From Tabrizicola piscis (GTDB lineage Bacteria > Pseudomonadota > Alphaproteobacteria > Rhodobacterales > Rhodobacteraceae): a stretch of 64,000 bases of DNA. Made by a program: the position numbers and the translations under genes. The DNA lies in the NCBI RefSeq assembly GCF_003940805.1, contig NZ_CP034328.1, positions 3,596,001 to 3,660,000 on the forward strand. The letters run 5' to 3'. The stretch's first letter is position 1, and every line of letters starts with the position of its first letter. Under the pieces are notes generated by a model. It did no database searches. It saw only the letters and a program-made list of their open reading frames with translations, and was not told the DNA's origin. Below, piece by piece: positions 1 to 8,301 of this stretch.

Positions 1-1
1 C

Positions 2-262
2 CGCACCGAGATCAACCACCAGATCGTCGAACGCTTTGCCAAGGAAGGGATCGAGATTCCCTTTGCCCAATCCGATGTGTCGCTGCGGAATGTCGAAGAA
101 ATCGCCCGCGCTTTGGTCGTGCTGCAGGCGGGCGCTCAGTCGGACAGCGCCGCTGTCCATGCTCCTGCCAGCCCCGATGTGGAGACGGCCCCCAAGGGCA
201 AGCCCCGCAGCGCAGCCAAGACCGCAGTACCGCCTGAAGACGTGAAAGGCTCCGAACGATGA
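2..262 (+). CDS. MscS-family mechanosensitive channel, C-terminal fragment
   Basis: Only the last 86 codons are inside the window; the start lies upstream. The fragment reads RTEINHQIVERFAKEGIEIP, then FAQSDVSLRN. This matches the cytoplasmic C-terminal beta/alpha domain of MscS-like small-conductance channels, where a 'GIEIPFPQ'-type strand precedes the end of the fold. After residue ~45 the tail is low complexity (Ala/Pro/Lys rich) and probably disordered in the cytoplasm. By family, the protein would release solutes on hypo-osmotic shock from the inner membrane. The stop overlaps the next start (ATGA at 259-262), so it is translationally coupled to the AlaX-type gene. The family call rests on a short segment. 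Confidence 0.75.
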   Translation, partial: RTEINHQIVERFAKEGIEIPFAQSDVSLRNVEEIARALVVLQAGAQSDSAAVHAPASPDVETAPKGKPRSAAKTAVPPEDVKGSER

Positions 263-975
263 CCGACCTGTTGTTCCGCGACGATGCCTATCTTGCCGCC
301 GCTGACTGCCAGATCATCGGCCACACCCCCGAAGGCGGACTGGTCGTGGACCGGTCCATCTTCTATCCCACCGGGGGCGGCCAGCCGGGCGACAGTGGCG
401 TGCTGGAATGGGGCGGCGGACTGGTGCCGATTGCCACCACGCTCAAGGTTGAAGGGGGGGTCGCCCTGATCCCGGCGGAACCCGTGCCGATGCCGCCAAT
501 TGGCGCACCCGCCCGGCAGATCCTCGACTGGTCGCGCCGCCACCGCCACATGCGCGTCCACACCGCGCTGCACCTTCTGTCGGTGGTGATCCCGATGCCC
601 GTGACTGGTGGCCAGATTGGTGCCGACCGGGGTCGGCTGGATTTCGACATGCCCGACCCACCCGGCGATATCGCCGCGATCGAGGGGGTGCTGAACGCCC
701 TGATCGCGCGGGATCTGGCGGTGACCGAAGACTGGATCACCGACGACGAACTGCTGGCCAACCCCGGTCTGGTCAAGACCATGTCGGTCCGCCCGCCCAT
801 GGGGCAGGGCCGGGTGCGGCTGATCCGGATCGGGCAGGGGGCTGACCAGATCGACCTGCAGCCCTGCGGTGGCACCCATGTCGCCCGCACGGGCGAAATC
901 GGCCGGGTAGAGATTGGCAAGATCGAAAAGAAGGGCCGCCAGAACCGCCGCGTGTCGATTACGCTGGTTGGCTAG
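259..975 (+). CDS. AlaX-type alanyl-tRNA editing protein
   Basis: This is a 238-residue stand-alone homologue of the AlaRS editing domain, which hydrolyses Ser- or Gly-mischarged tRNA(Ala) in the cytoplasm. The four zinc ligands expected of the family are visible: H101 and H105 in HTALH, and C203 and H207 in CGGTH. The GGGQPGDSG motif near residue 40 is typical of the AlaX N-terminal part. The length suits the short or medium AlaX classes, with no aminoacylation domain. The ATG overlaps the stop of the preceding channel gene and a GAAAGG sequence lies upstream. It converges on the aldehyde dehydrogenase gene at 1104. Confidence 0.93.
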   Translation: MTDLLFRDDAYLAAADCQIIGHTPEGGLVVDRSIFYPTGGGQPGDSGVLEWGGGLVPIATTLKVEGGVALIPAEPVPMPPIGAPARQILDWSRRHRHMRVHTALHLLSVVIPMPVTGGQIGADRGRLDFDMPDPPGDIAAIEGVLNALIARDLAVTEDWITDDELLANPGLVKTMSVRPPMGQGRVRLIRIGQGADQIDLQPCGGTHVARTGEIGRVEIGKIEKKGRQNRRVSITLVG

Positions 976-984
976 ACAGTCGCC

Positions 985-1010
985 TCATCAGGCCCCCGCG
1001 CCTGATCAAA
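985..1010. terminator. Hairpin downstream of the AlaX-type gene
   Basis: ATCAGGC (987-993) and GCCTGAT (1000-1006) form a perfect 7-bp stem with a 6-nt C-rich loop, 11 bp after the AlaX stop. No clear U-run follows, so it is only a candidate terminator in the convergent gap. Confidence 0.35.
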
Positions 1011-1066
1011 GTGTTAACGTTTCCTGAACGCCATCTTTAAAGCATTGAAATCGTTGGGTCGGAAAC

Positions 1067-1087
1067 CATGTCCCTGCCCGGGACATG
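1067..1087. terminator. Second hairpin in the convergent gap
   Basis: CATGTCCC and GGGACATG pair perfectly over 8 bp with a 5-nt loop. It sits between the convergent AlaX-type gene and the aldehyde dehydrogenase gene and could act on either transcript. Confidence 0.4.
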
Positions 1088-1103
1088 CCTTTGCCCCCCA
1101 AGC

Positions 1104-2567
1104 TCAGCGCATCACGAACGGGTCCGGGATCGGCGTGTCCGAGGTCCGCAGCCAGACCGCCTTGACAGTCGTATAGTCCAGCGCCGCCGCCATCCCGCCC
1201 TCACGCCCATGCCCGGAAAGCCCATGCCCACCAAAGGGCGCGATGGGCGAAACGGCGCGGTAGGTGTTCACCCAGACAATCCCCGCCCGCAGCCCCCGGA
1301 TCATCCGATGCGCCCGCGTCAGGTTCTGCGTGAACACCCCCGAGGCCAGCCCAAAGGCCGTCCCATTGGCCAACGCCAGCGCCTGCTCCTCGGTCTCGAA
1401 GGTCTGCACGGTCAGGACAGGGCCAAAGAACTCCTCATGCAGAGCCGGGCAATCGGGCGAGTCCGAGCAATCAAGGATCGTCGGCGCAAAGTAGAACCCC
1501 GCGCCGGGCAGGGCGCTGCCGCCCGTCAGCACCTTTGCCCCGGCTGTGACCGACCGGGCGATCAGGTCTTCGATCCGGTCGCGCTGGCGGGCGGTGCACA
1601 GGGGGCCAACTTCGGTTTCCATCAGGTCAGGGCGGCCGATGGCGATGGACCCGGCCTTGGCGATCAGGCGGGACAGAAGGGCCTCCTTGACGCTGGCCTG
1701 CACCAAAAGCCGCGACCCCGCGACACAGCTTTGCCCGGTGGCCGCGAAGATCCCCGACACCTGCGCATTGGCGGCGCTGTCCAGATCGGCGTCGTCAAAG
1801 ACGATGAAGGGCGATTTCCCCCCCAGTTCCAGCGAGGTGGAGGCAAGGTTTTCCGCACTCGCCCGAACGATATGCCGGGCAGTCTCCGGCCCGCCGGTGA
1901 AGGCGATATGGGCCACCAGCGGATGCGTGGTCAGCGTCTGGCCAGCCTCGGGCCCGCCGGTCAGGATGTTGACGACGCCGGGGGGAAAGCCCGCCTCATG
2001 CACCAGCCGTGCAAAGTCCAGCAGGGGCGCAGGCCCATCCTCGCTGGCCTTCAGGACCACGGTACACCCGGCGGCGAGGGCGGGGCCAAGTTTCACCGCC
2101 GTCAGGAAAAGCTGGCTGTTCCACGGCACGATGGCCGCGACCACGCCTATGGGTTCGCGTCGGAGCCAAACCTCCATGTCGGGCTTGTCGATGGGCAGAT
2201 GCGCGCCTTCGATCTTGTCGGCCAGTCCCGCGTAGTAGCGATAGTAGTCCGCCACATAGGCGATCTGCGCGCTGGTTTCGCGGATGATCTTGCCGGTGTC
2301 CCGCGTTTCATGCGCGGCCAGCCGGGGGGCGGCGGCCTGCACCAGATCGGCGAGGCGGTAGAGAAGCTTGCCCCGCGCCGTCGCTGTCAGCCCGGCCCAA
2401 GCGGGTGCGGAAAACGCCCGGTGCGCGGCCCGGACCGCCCGGTCCACATCCGCCGCCCGCGCCAGCGGCATCCGCGCCCATGGGGTGCCGGTGGCGGGGT
2501 CAAGGCTGTCGAACCCGTCAGACCCGTCATGGAACGCGCCGTCGATATAGTGCTGGAACCGCTCCAT
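1104..2567 (-). CDS. NAD(P)-dependent aldehyde dehydrogenase
   Basis: This 487-residue protein has normal length for the ALDH superfamily and oxidises an aldehyde to a carboxylate. The general-base motif SLELGGKSPF is present, as is the nucleophile motif GQSCVAGSR (Cys near residue 281) and the PWNS cofactor-loop motif. The ATG at 2567 is preceded by AAAGGG at good spacing. It follows the luciferase-like monooxygenase gene by 27 bp on the same strand and is probably the last gene of the 5935-to-1104 unit. It could therefore take the aldehyde made by the monooxygenase/hydrolase steps. The substrate cannot be read from the sequence. Confidence 0.93.
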   Translation of the reverse strand: MERFQHYIDGAFHDGSDGFDSLDPATGTPWARMPLARAADVDRAVRAAHRAFSAPAWAGLTATARGKLLYRLADLVQAAAPRLAAHETRDTGKIIRETSAQIAYVADYYRYYAGLADKIEGAHLPIDKPDMEVWLRREPIGVVAAIVPWNSQLFLTAVKLGPALAAGCTVVLKASEDGPAPLLDFARLVHEAGFPPGVVNILTGGPEAGQTLTTHPLVAHIAFTGGPETARHIVRASAENLASTSLELGGKSPFIVFDDADLDSAANAQVSGIFAATGQSCVAGSRLLVQASVKEALLSRLIAKAGSIAIGRPDLMETEVGPLCTARQRDRIEDLIARSVTAGAKVLTGGSALPGAGFYFAPTILDCSDSPDCPALHEEFFGPVLTVQTFETEEQALALANGTAFGLASGVFTQNLTRAHRMIRGLRAGIVWVNTYRAVSPIAPFGGHGLSGHGREGGMAAALDYTTVKAVWLRTSDTPIPDPFVMR

Positions 2568-2594
2568 CGCTGACCCTTTCAGGCAAAGGCTGAT

Positions 2595-3632
2595 TTACGC
2601 AAAAGCTGGCATCACATCGCGGATCAGCCGTTCAAGCGAGGCTTTCTTGCGCTGGAAGCTCATCCCGCTGTCGATCCAGAGCGAGAATTCATCATAGCCC
2701 AAAGCCTCGATCCGGCGCAGCTTTTCGATCACCTCGGCAGCATCGCCGATCAGCAGGTTTTCCCGCATGGCTTGCGGCGAATAGAACGGGTGCGCGGCGA
2801 TTTCTTCCGGGGTCAGGGGTTCGATCAGGCCTTGGGTGATGGGCCGCTTGTTCAGGAACCATGCCCCGAAATAGCAGTAGAAGGCATGCAGTTCCTGCGC
2901 CGCAAGATCGGCATCGGCGGCGTCTGCGGCGACATAGCCATGCTGCAGGATGAGGATCTTCGGGCGCGGCACCTCCGGGTGCGCGGCGCAGGCCGTGTTG
3001 AAGCGGTCCATGAGGGAAACCACCTCGTCATGGGCATTGTGCAGGGGGGTCACCTGCACGTTGCAGCCATTGGCCACGGCGAAATCGTGGCTGGAGGGGT
3101 CCCGCGCGGCAACCCAGATCGGTACGCCGCCCGGTTGCAGCGGTTTCGGGGCCGAGGTGGTCTTGGGAAACTGCCAGTACTGCCCGTCATGGGTATAGTC
3201 GCCCGCCCAAAGGCCCTGTACCGCCGGAACCAGTTCCCGCATCCGGCCACCGGCATTCCACGCATCCAGCCCCGGCATGATCCGTTCATATTCAAAGCTG
3301 TAGGCCCCGCGGGCGATGCCAAGGTCAAGCCGGCCATCCATGATGATGTCGGCCATCGCCGCTTCGCCCGCTAGCCGGATCGGATGCCAGAAGGGCGCGA
3401 TGACGGTGCCGGTCCCAAGGCGCACGTTTTTGGTCCTGCGGGCCAGATCGACAAGGTTCAGTAGGGGGTTCGGCGCGATGGTAAAGCTCATCCCGTGGTG
3501 TTCGCCGGTCCAGATCGCGTGCATCCCGCCCTCATCCGCGATCCGGCACAACTCCAGCATTTCTTCGTAAAGCTGGCGTTCCGGTTCTTCGGGCGTGACC
3601 CGTTCCATATGGACGAAAAGCGAGAATTTCAT
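2595..3632 (-). CDS. LLM-class flavin-dependent monooxygenase (bacterial luciferase-like)
   Basis: The 345-residue protein is a single luciferase-like TIM barrel of usual family length. The N-terminus MKFSLFVHMERV and the segments WTGEHHGMSF and RLGTGTVIAPFWHP are characteristic of LLM oxidoreductases, which use reduced FMN and O2. The start overlaps the stop of the upstream flavin reductase (ATGA at 3629-3632). This is the expected pairing of a two-component monooxygenase with its FMNH2 supplier. The downstream aldehyde dehydrogenase and the upstream hydrolase suggest a short oxidative degradation pathway for an unknown ester, amide or terpenoid-like substrate. Confidence 0.9.
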   Translation of the reverse strand: MKFSLFVHMERVTPEEPERQLYEEMLELCRIADEGGMHAIWTGEHHGMSFTIAPNPLLNLVDLARRTKNVRLGTGTVIAPFWHPIRLAGEAAMADIIMDGRLDLGIARGAYSFEYERIMPGLDAWNAGGRMRELVPAVQGLWAGDYTHDGQYWQFPKTTSAPKPLQPGGVPIWVAARDPSSHDFAVANGCNVQVTPLHNAHDEVVSLMDRFNTACAAHPEVPRPKILILQHGYVAADAADADLAAQELHAFYCYFGAWFLNKRPITQGLIEPLTPEEIAAHPFYSPQAMRENLLIGDAAEVIEKLRRIEALGYDEFSLWIDSGMSFQRKKASLERLIRDVMPAFA

Positions 3633-4564
3633 GGGGTGGGACCTTCGTTCAGCCGCTGCACACGGCCGGTTTCCTGCGTGCCGAAATAGATGCCATAGGC
3701 GCCGACGCGGGCTTCATCCGCCAGACGTTCCAGCATGATGCGCAAGGCGGGGTCGGTCACATCGGCCACCCCGTCGCGCGACAGTTCGACATAGGCCCCG
3801 CCCACGGGTTGCCCGGGTTCGGCCGGGCAGCGCAGGGCGATGTGCTGGGTGCCAAGCCGGGCATCTTCATAGACCGCGTAGATCGACCCGGCACCTGCGG
3901 TCAGCCCGTGCCTTGCAATCAGCCCGGCCAGGGCCGCCTGCACCCCTTCGCGGCCCACCCGCGCCATAGGCACCGAAAGCCCGCCGCGCCCGTCATCAAC
4001 CAGCAGGACCTGGCCTTCCGCCTCGATCACGGCCGAGACGATGACCTCAGGCCCTGCAGGCATTGCCGCCGCCGTGGCTGCCGGGGTGACATAGGCCCCG
4101 CGATAGTAGCCAAGTCCGGGGGCGGCCAGCGCCTCAAAGCCACCAATCCGGCCGATCAGGATGGTATGGTCGCCAGCCGGAACGGCCTGTTCCAGCGTGC
4201 AGTCGAACCATGCCGAGACGCCGGCCAGAACGGGCGATCCGACCGGCCCCTTGCGCCAGTAGACATCGGCGAAACGGTCCTCGATCGGTTTGGCAAAGCG
4301 GGCGGACAGGTCTTTCTGCGCCTCGGACAGGATGTTGACGGCAAAGCCCGTGCCGGTGGCAAAGGCGGTCAGGTTGGCAGACCGGTTCGCAATCGAGACC
4401 AGCAACAAGGGCGGGTCCATCGAGACCGAGGAAAAGGAATTGGCGGTGAAGCCAAGCGGTTGGCCATCCTTGACCGTTGTCACGATGGTGACACCGGTCA
4501 TGAAGCAGCCAAAGGCATCACGCAGGGCGCGCGGGTCTCGAGTGTGGGGGGCGGGGGCGGTCAT
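3629..4564 (-). CDS. Flavin reductase (two-component monooxygenase partner) with C-terminal extension
   Basis: Residues ~10-165 form the FMN-binding split-barrel flavin reductase domain. The signature segments are FMTGVTIVTT, GFTANSFSSVSMDPPLLLVS and FAVNILSE. By family it makes reduced FMN for the neighbouring LLM monooxygenase. A further ~140 residues (about 170-311) lie beyond the domain and are absent from minimal reductases. That part has an alternating beta/alpha pattern (VIVSAVIEAEGQVLLVDD) reminiscent of a Nudix fold, but no Nudix box is visible. Both ends use ATGA overlaps, with the hydrolase upstream and the monooxygenase downstream (4561-4564 and 3629-3632), so the three genes are translationally coupled. 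Confidence 0.88.
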   Translation of the reverse strand: MTAPAPHTRDPRALRDAFGCFMTGVTIVTTVKDGQPLGFTANSFSSVSMDPPLLLVSIANRSANLTAFATGTGFAVNILSEAQKDLSARFAKPIEDRFADVYWRKGPVGSPVLAGVSAWFDCTLEQAVPAGDHTILIGRIGGFEALAAPGLGYYRGAYVTPAATAAAMPAGPEVIVSAVIEAEGQVLLVDDGRGGLSVPMARVGREGVQAALAGLIARHGLTAGAGSIYAVYEDARLGTQHIALRCPAEPGQPVGGAYVELSRDGVADVTDPALRIMLERLADEARVGAYGIYFGTQETGRVQRLNEGPTP

Positions 4565-5361
4565 TCGGCGGCCTCTTTCCGGCTGTCGGCAAGCCAGTCC
4601 TGCAGCGCTTGGTTCACCGCTTCGGGCGCGGTCAGGGGGACCATGTGGCGATGCCCGTCAATCACCACTGCCCGGCCGTGCGGGGCCAAGGCTGCCATCT
4701 CTCGCGCCATCGCGGGGCTGGAGTTGGTGTCGCCATCCGCGGTCAGGACCAGAAGCGGGCATCTGATCCGCTTGATCCCGTCCGCATAGACCATGTCGCC
4801 GGTCGCAAAGGCCCGGTAGGCCGCCGCATAGCCCGCCTGCGGTACCGACCGCAGCCAGCCCGCGACCTGCACCCGCAGACGGCTGGTCGTATCGCCGAAC
4901 CAGCGGCTGAGCGGCCCGTCGATCCCGCCGCGTCCGACCGAGATTTCCTCGGCCCGGGTCAGGACCGCCGTCCGCGCCTCGGGCGAGCGGCGGTAGACCG
5001 GGCACATCAGCGCCGCGCGGGTGACCAGCGCGGGCCGGTCAACCGCCAGCCCAAGCGCAATCAGCGCGCCCATGGAATGACCGGCCACGGCGACCGGGCC
5101 AAGGCCAAGGGCCGAGACCAGCCGTGCGGCCCAGGCGGTGTAATCCGGCAGGGCAGGGGTTCCGGGTAGCAGGCTGCTGTCGCCATGGCCCGGCAGGTCG
5201 GCGGCGATCACCCGGTGGTGGCCGGCAAGCGCTGCGATCTGCGGCTCCCACACTTCGGCCCGCAGGCCGACGCCGTGCAGCAGCAGGACCGGCGTCCCGG
5301 CACCCGCCTCGATCACCCGGACGGATGCGCCGTCAGACAGCCGCAGGGTTCGCGAGATCAT
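4561..5361 (-). CDS. Alpha/beta-fold hydrolase
   Basis: This is a 266-residue alpha/beta hydrolase. The nucleophile elbow is AGHSMGA, the acid is probably the Asp of LTADGDTN, and the His lies in DGHRHMVP. The oxyanion region is LLLHGVGL. It probably cleaves an ester, lactone or C-C bond in the same small pathway as the LLM monooxygenase. The ATG at 5361 is preferred because GAAGGA lies about 8 nt upstream; an in-frame TTG at 5367 is possible. The start overlaps the end of the AA_synth gene by 29 bp, and the stop overlaps the flavin reductase start. Confidence 0.88.
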   Translation of the reverse strand: MISRTLRLSDGASVRVIEAGAGTPVLLLHGVGLRAEVWEPQIAALAGHHRVIAADLPGHGDSSLLPGTPALPDYTAWAARLVSALGLGPVAVAGHSMGALIALGLAVDRPALVTRAALMCPVYRRSPEARTAVLTRAEEISVGRGGIDGPLSRWFGDTTSRLRVQVAGWLRSVPQAGYAAAYRAFATGDMVYADGIKRIRCPLLVLTADGDTNSSPAMAREMAALAPHGRAVVIDGHRHMVPLTAPEAVNQALQDWLADSRKEAAE

Positions 5362-5935
5362 GGCCAAGGTCCTTCAGGTCCTGATAACGGTCGCCGATCC
5401 GATGATGCGGGCGGCCCCCCGTCGACGCCCCAAGCGCCACGATGATTTCATCGGCGGCGGGGGCATCGGGGATGGCGAAGTGGACGGTCTGGTAATGCGA
5501 CCGCCGACCTTCGTCATTCTTGTCCATCAGGGGGATCATGACCGGGGTATTCGCCGCCCCCCGCACGTTGGTGAAGGCAAGGTAGGTCTTGGCCCCCAGC
5601 GCCTGCCGGTAATGGTTGCCAAAGCGCAAGGTGTGGATCAGGGCGTTCGCATGCTCAAGCTCGCCGTCCAGCCCGACGACGGCGGCCTTGCCGTATCCTT
5701 CGACATGATCCGGTCCACCTACGGCTTCAAGGATCATCGCGGTCAGCAGCGCGCCCAGTTCGGGGGCGACGGCGTGGATTTCCGGCTTCAGATCCTCGAC
5801 AAAGCCACGCCCGGCCCATGGGTTCTTCAGCACCGCTGCCGCCGCGACAAGCATCAGGGGCCGTGGCGCCGCGCGACCGCCTTCGATCAGGATCGTTTCA
5901 ACATAGGTGAGGGTCTTGCGAATCTGGGCGGGCAT
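5333..5935 (-). CDS. AA_synth (DUF1185) family protein
   Basis: The 200-residue protein resembles the 'amino acid synthesis' family PF06684, whose biochemical role is not established. Typical segments are TILIEGGRAA, VVGLDGELEHANALIHT and FTNVRGAANTPVMIP. It is the first gene of the minus-strand unit and is divergent from the GntR regulator. An ATG at 5959 is also in frame, but it would abut the palindrome at 5965. The ATG at 5935 has GGAGA at normal spacing and leaves room for a leader, so it is preferred. The function in the pathway is unknown; it may be an isomerase- or decarboxylase-like accessory enzyme. Confidence 0.82.
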   Translation of the reverse strand: MPAQIRKTLTYVETILIEGGRAAPRPLMLVAAAAVLKNPWAGRGFVEDLKPEIHAVAPELGALLTAMILEAVGGPDHVEGYGKAAVVGLDGELEHANALIHTLRFGNHYRQALGAKTYLAFTNVRGAANTPVMIPLMDKNDEGRRSHYQTVHFAIPDAPAADEIIVALGASTGGRPHHRIGDRYQDLKDLGHDLANPAAV

Positions 5936-5963
5936 CGGCGTCTCCGGGTCTGGTCGCATTGTT

Positions 5964-5982
5964 TTGGTATACCATCATACAA
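5964..5982. promoter_or_regulatory. Probable GntR operator in the divergent promoter
   Basis: The sequence TTGGTATACCATCATACAA contains the perfect 10-bp palindrome TGGTATACCA (5965-5974). A second, weaker dyad (GTAT...ATAC) overlaps it. It lies between the AA_synth start (5935, minus) and the GntR start (6034, plus), where an FCD-type GntR autoregulator would bind. Binding is inferred. Confidence 0.55.
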
Positions 5983-6033
5983 CATGTCAAGTTCTTCTTG
6001 TCTTGTCGCCCATCCCCACCTATCCTTTGCGGC

Positions 6034-6708
6034 ATGGATCAGACCGACGACCTTCGCATCAATCAGGCGCCCACCCTGCGCGCATTGGCGGTGGACCGCC
6101 TGCGTCAGGCGATCATCGCGGGCCGGTTTCAGGGCGGTGACCGTCTGGTCGAACGCACGCTGTGCGATCAGCTTGGCGTGTCCCGGTCCGTCGTGCGGGA
6201 GGCGATCCGGTATCTTGAGGCGGAAGGGCTGGTCGAAACCGCCTCGCGGGCTGGTCCGGTCGTGGCGCGGCTGGACTGGGATCAGGCGGCACAGGTCTAC
6301 GCCATCCGTCGCCTGCTGGAAGCCGACGCTGCCGCCGCCTGCGCGCGAGCCGCGGGGCCTGCCGTGAAAGACCAGATCACCAAGGCCCTTACCGGGATCG
6401 AAGCGGCCGTCGTCAGCCCGGATCAGCCGGGCCTTTATGCCGCCACGACGGAGTTTTACCGCGTGATCTTCACCGCCGCTGGCCACGACATAGCGTGGGA
6501 GATTGTCCAGCGCCTGAACGGCCGCATTTCCCGCCTGCGGGCGCTGACGCTGGCCAGCAGTGACCGGCAGGTGTCTGGCCCGGCCCATATGGCCCGGATC
6601 GCGGCGGCGATTGTGGCGGGTGACCCGGACGCCGCAGCAAATGCTGTCCGCGCCCATCTGGATGATGCCGCCGAGATTGCCCGCAAGCTGCTTGAGGGGC
6701 AAGGATGA
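6034..6708 (+). CDS. GntR-family (FadR/FCD-type) transcriptional regulator
   Basis: The 224-residue protein has an N-terminal winged helix-turn-helix (RLVERTLCDQLGVSRSVVRE, then AIRYLEAEGLV) at about residues 30-75. A helical FCD effector domain follows. FadR-type GntR proteins usually sense small carboxylates and repress a divergent catabolic unit, here the 5935-to-1104 genes. The ATG at 6034 is chosen because upstream in-frame codons (from 5959) encode residues unlike the family and overlap the operator. The stop overlaps the start of the DUF1330 gene (ATGA at 6705-6708). Confidence 0.9.
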   Translation: MDQTDDLRINQAPTLRALAVDRLRQAIIAGRFQGGDRLVERTLCDQLGVSRSVVREAIRYLEAEGLVETASRAGPVVARLDWDQAAQVYAIRRLLEADAAAACARAAGPAVKDQITKALTGIEAAVVSPDQPGLYAATTEFYRVIFTAAGHDIAWEIVQRLNGRISRLRALTLASSDRQVSGPAHMARIAAAIVAGDPDAAANAVRAHLDDAAEIARKLLEGQG

Positions 6709-6995
6709 CCGCGTACTGGATCGCCCATGTCACCGTGACGGATGCCGAGGCTTACAAGGGCTATCAGGCCCTCGCCCCAGCCGCCTTCGCCGCCCATGGC
6801 GCGCGGTTTCTGGCCCGGGGTGGGGCGTCGGAAACGCTGGAAGGCCCGGCGCTTGACCGCCATGTGGTGATCGAATTCCCCACGCTGGAGGCTGCCCGAG
6901 CCTGCTATCGCTCCACCGCCTATCAGACCGCCCGCGCGCGGCGAGACGGGGCCTGCGTGGCGCATGTGGTGATTGTGGACGGAGTGCCGGGGTAA
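6705..6995 (+). CDS. DUF1330 family protein
   Basis: This 96-residue protein has the ferredoxin-like alpha/beta layout of DUF1330. It starts with YWIAHVTVTDAEAYKGYQAL, and RHVVIEFPTLEAARACYRS is the usual core. The family's role is not established; members often sit with catabolic genes. It is translationally coupled to the GntR regulator by ATGA and ends 34 bp before the convergent glycerate kinase gene. Confidence 0.85.
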   Translation: MTAYWIAHVTVTDAEAYKGYQALAPAAFAAHGARFLARGGASETLEGPALDRHVVIEFPTLEAARACYRSTAYQTARARRDGACVAHVVIVDGVPG

Positions 6996-7029
6996 GGGCA
7001 TTTCCGGCCGGCCGACCCGCCCGAAGGCC

Positions 7030-8301
7030 CTAGTCCGGAAGGATCAGCACCGCGCGGAAATCGTTGACGTTGGTCAGGGTCGGGCCGGTGACGACCTGCC
7101 CGCCGACAGCAGCAAAGAAGCTGTGGGCGTCGTTCCGCTGCAGGGCGGTTGCCGCGTCAAGACCTGCCGCCTTCGCCAGCCCAAGCGTGTCCGGCCCGAT
7201 CACTGCCCCCGCAACTTCAGCCGCGCCGTCCACGCCGTCCGTGTCGCAGGCGATGGCATGGATGCCGACTGCACCGTCAAGCGCCAGCGCCAGCGCCAGA
7301 CAGAATTCTGCATTCGGCCCGCCAATGCCGTCGCCGGTGCGGGTCACTGTCAATTCGCCGCCCGAAAGCAGGAGGACCGGCTTGTCCGCCGGTGTCAGAC
7401 CGGCCTTGATCTGCCGCGCAAGTGCGGCCTGTTCCGCGGCAACCTCACGGGCTTCCCCCTCAAGCCGGTCGCCCAGAAGCCGAACCTCGCAGCTGGCGGC
7501 TTCTGCCAGCTCTGCCGCTGCAGCAAGGGATTGGGCCGGGGCCGCGTAGATCACGTTTTCGACCCGCGACAGGCGCGGATCGCAGGGGGGGATCACGCCC
7601 GACCGCAGCAGAGCTTCGGGGACCGAAGCTGGCACCGGGACGGACCAGCGTTGCAGCACTTGGGCGGCGTCGGCGGGGGTGGTCGCGTCGCCGACCGTGG
7701 GGCCGGACCCGATGAAGGCCGGGTCATCCCCCGGCACGTCCGAAATCATCAGCGCCAGCATTCGCGCCGGATAGGCGGCGGCGGCAAGCTGCCCGCCCTT
7801 GACCCGGCTCAGGTGCTTGCGGACCACATTCATCGCGGAGATGGGCGCGCCACTGGCCAGAAGGGCTGCGTTCACCGCCTGCTTTTCTGCAAGCGTCACC
7901 CCTGCGACCGGCGCGACCAGCAGGGCCGAGGCCCCGCCGGAAATCAGGGCCAGCACGAAATCGCCGTCCCCCAGACCCGCCAGAAGGTCCAGCATCTGCG
8001 CCGTCGCTGCCGCCCCGGCAGCGTCGGGGACTGGATGGGCAGCCTCGACAATCCGGATTCCCCGGCAGGGGCGGCCATAGCCGTAGCGGGTGATGACCAG
8101 CCCCTCGCACGGGCCCCATTCGGCCTCGACCGCCTCGGCCATCCGGGCACTGGCCTTGCCAGCCCCTATGACGACCACCCGCCCGGCAGGCCGGTCCGGC
8201 AGGAACCGCGCGAGCGAGCGCATCGGATCAGCCACCTCGACCGCCCGGTCGAACAGGCGGCGCAGGAAAGGGGCGGGGTCAAGGGGCGTTGCGGGGGTCA
8301 T
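7030..8301 (-). CDS. Glycerate 2-kinase (DUF4147/MOFRL, TtuD-like)
   Basis: The 423-residue protein has an N-terminal DUF4147 domain (GRVVVIGAGKASARMAEAVE, then ALISGGASALL) and a C-terminal MOFRL domain (LLLSGGELTV, GGPNAEFCLALAL, AIACDTDGVDGAAE). Members phosphorylate D-glycerate to 2-phosphoglycerate; older annotations call them hydroxypyruvate reductase. It is the last gene of the long minus-strand catabolic series. Its start overlaps the LacI regulator stop (ATGA). It suggests the pathway, or a branch of it, ends in glycerate feeding lower glycolysis. Confidence 0.9.
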   Translation of the reverse strand: MTPATPLDPAPFLRRLFDRAVEVADPMRSLARFLPDRPAGRVVVIGAGKASARMAEAVEAEWGPCEGLVITRYGYGRPCRGIRIVEAAHPVPDAAGAAATAQMLDLLAGLGDGDFVLALISGGASALLVAPVAGVTLAEKQAVNAALLASGAPISAMNVVRKHLSRVKGGQLAAAAYPARMLALMISDVPGDDPAFIGSGPTVGDATTPADAAQVLQRWSVPVPASVPEALLRSGVIPPCDPRLSRVENVIYAAPAQSLAAAAELAEAASCEVRLLGDRLEGEAREVAAEQAALARQIKAGLTPADKPVLLLSGGELTVTRTGDGIGGPNAEFCLALALALDGAVGIHAIACDTDGVDGAAEVAGAVIGPDTLGLAKAAGLDAATALQRNDAHSFFAAVGGQVVTGPTLTNVNDFRAVLILPD

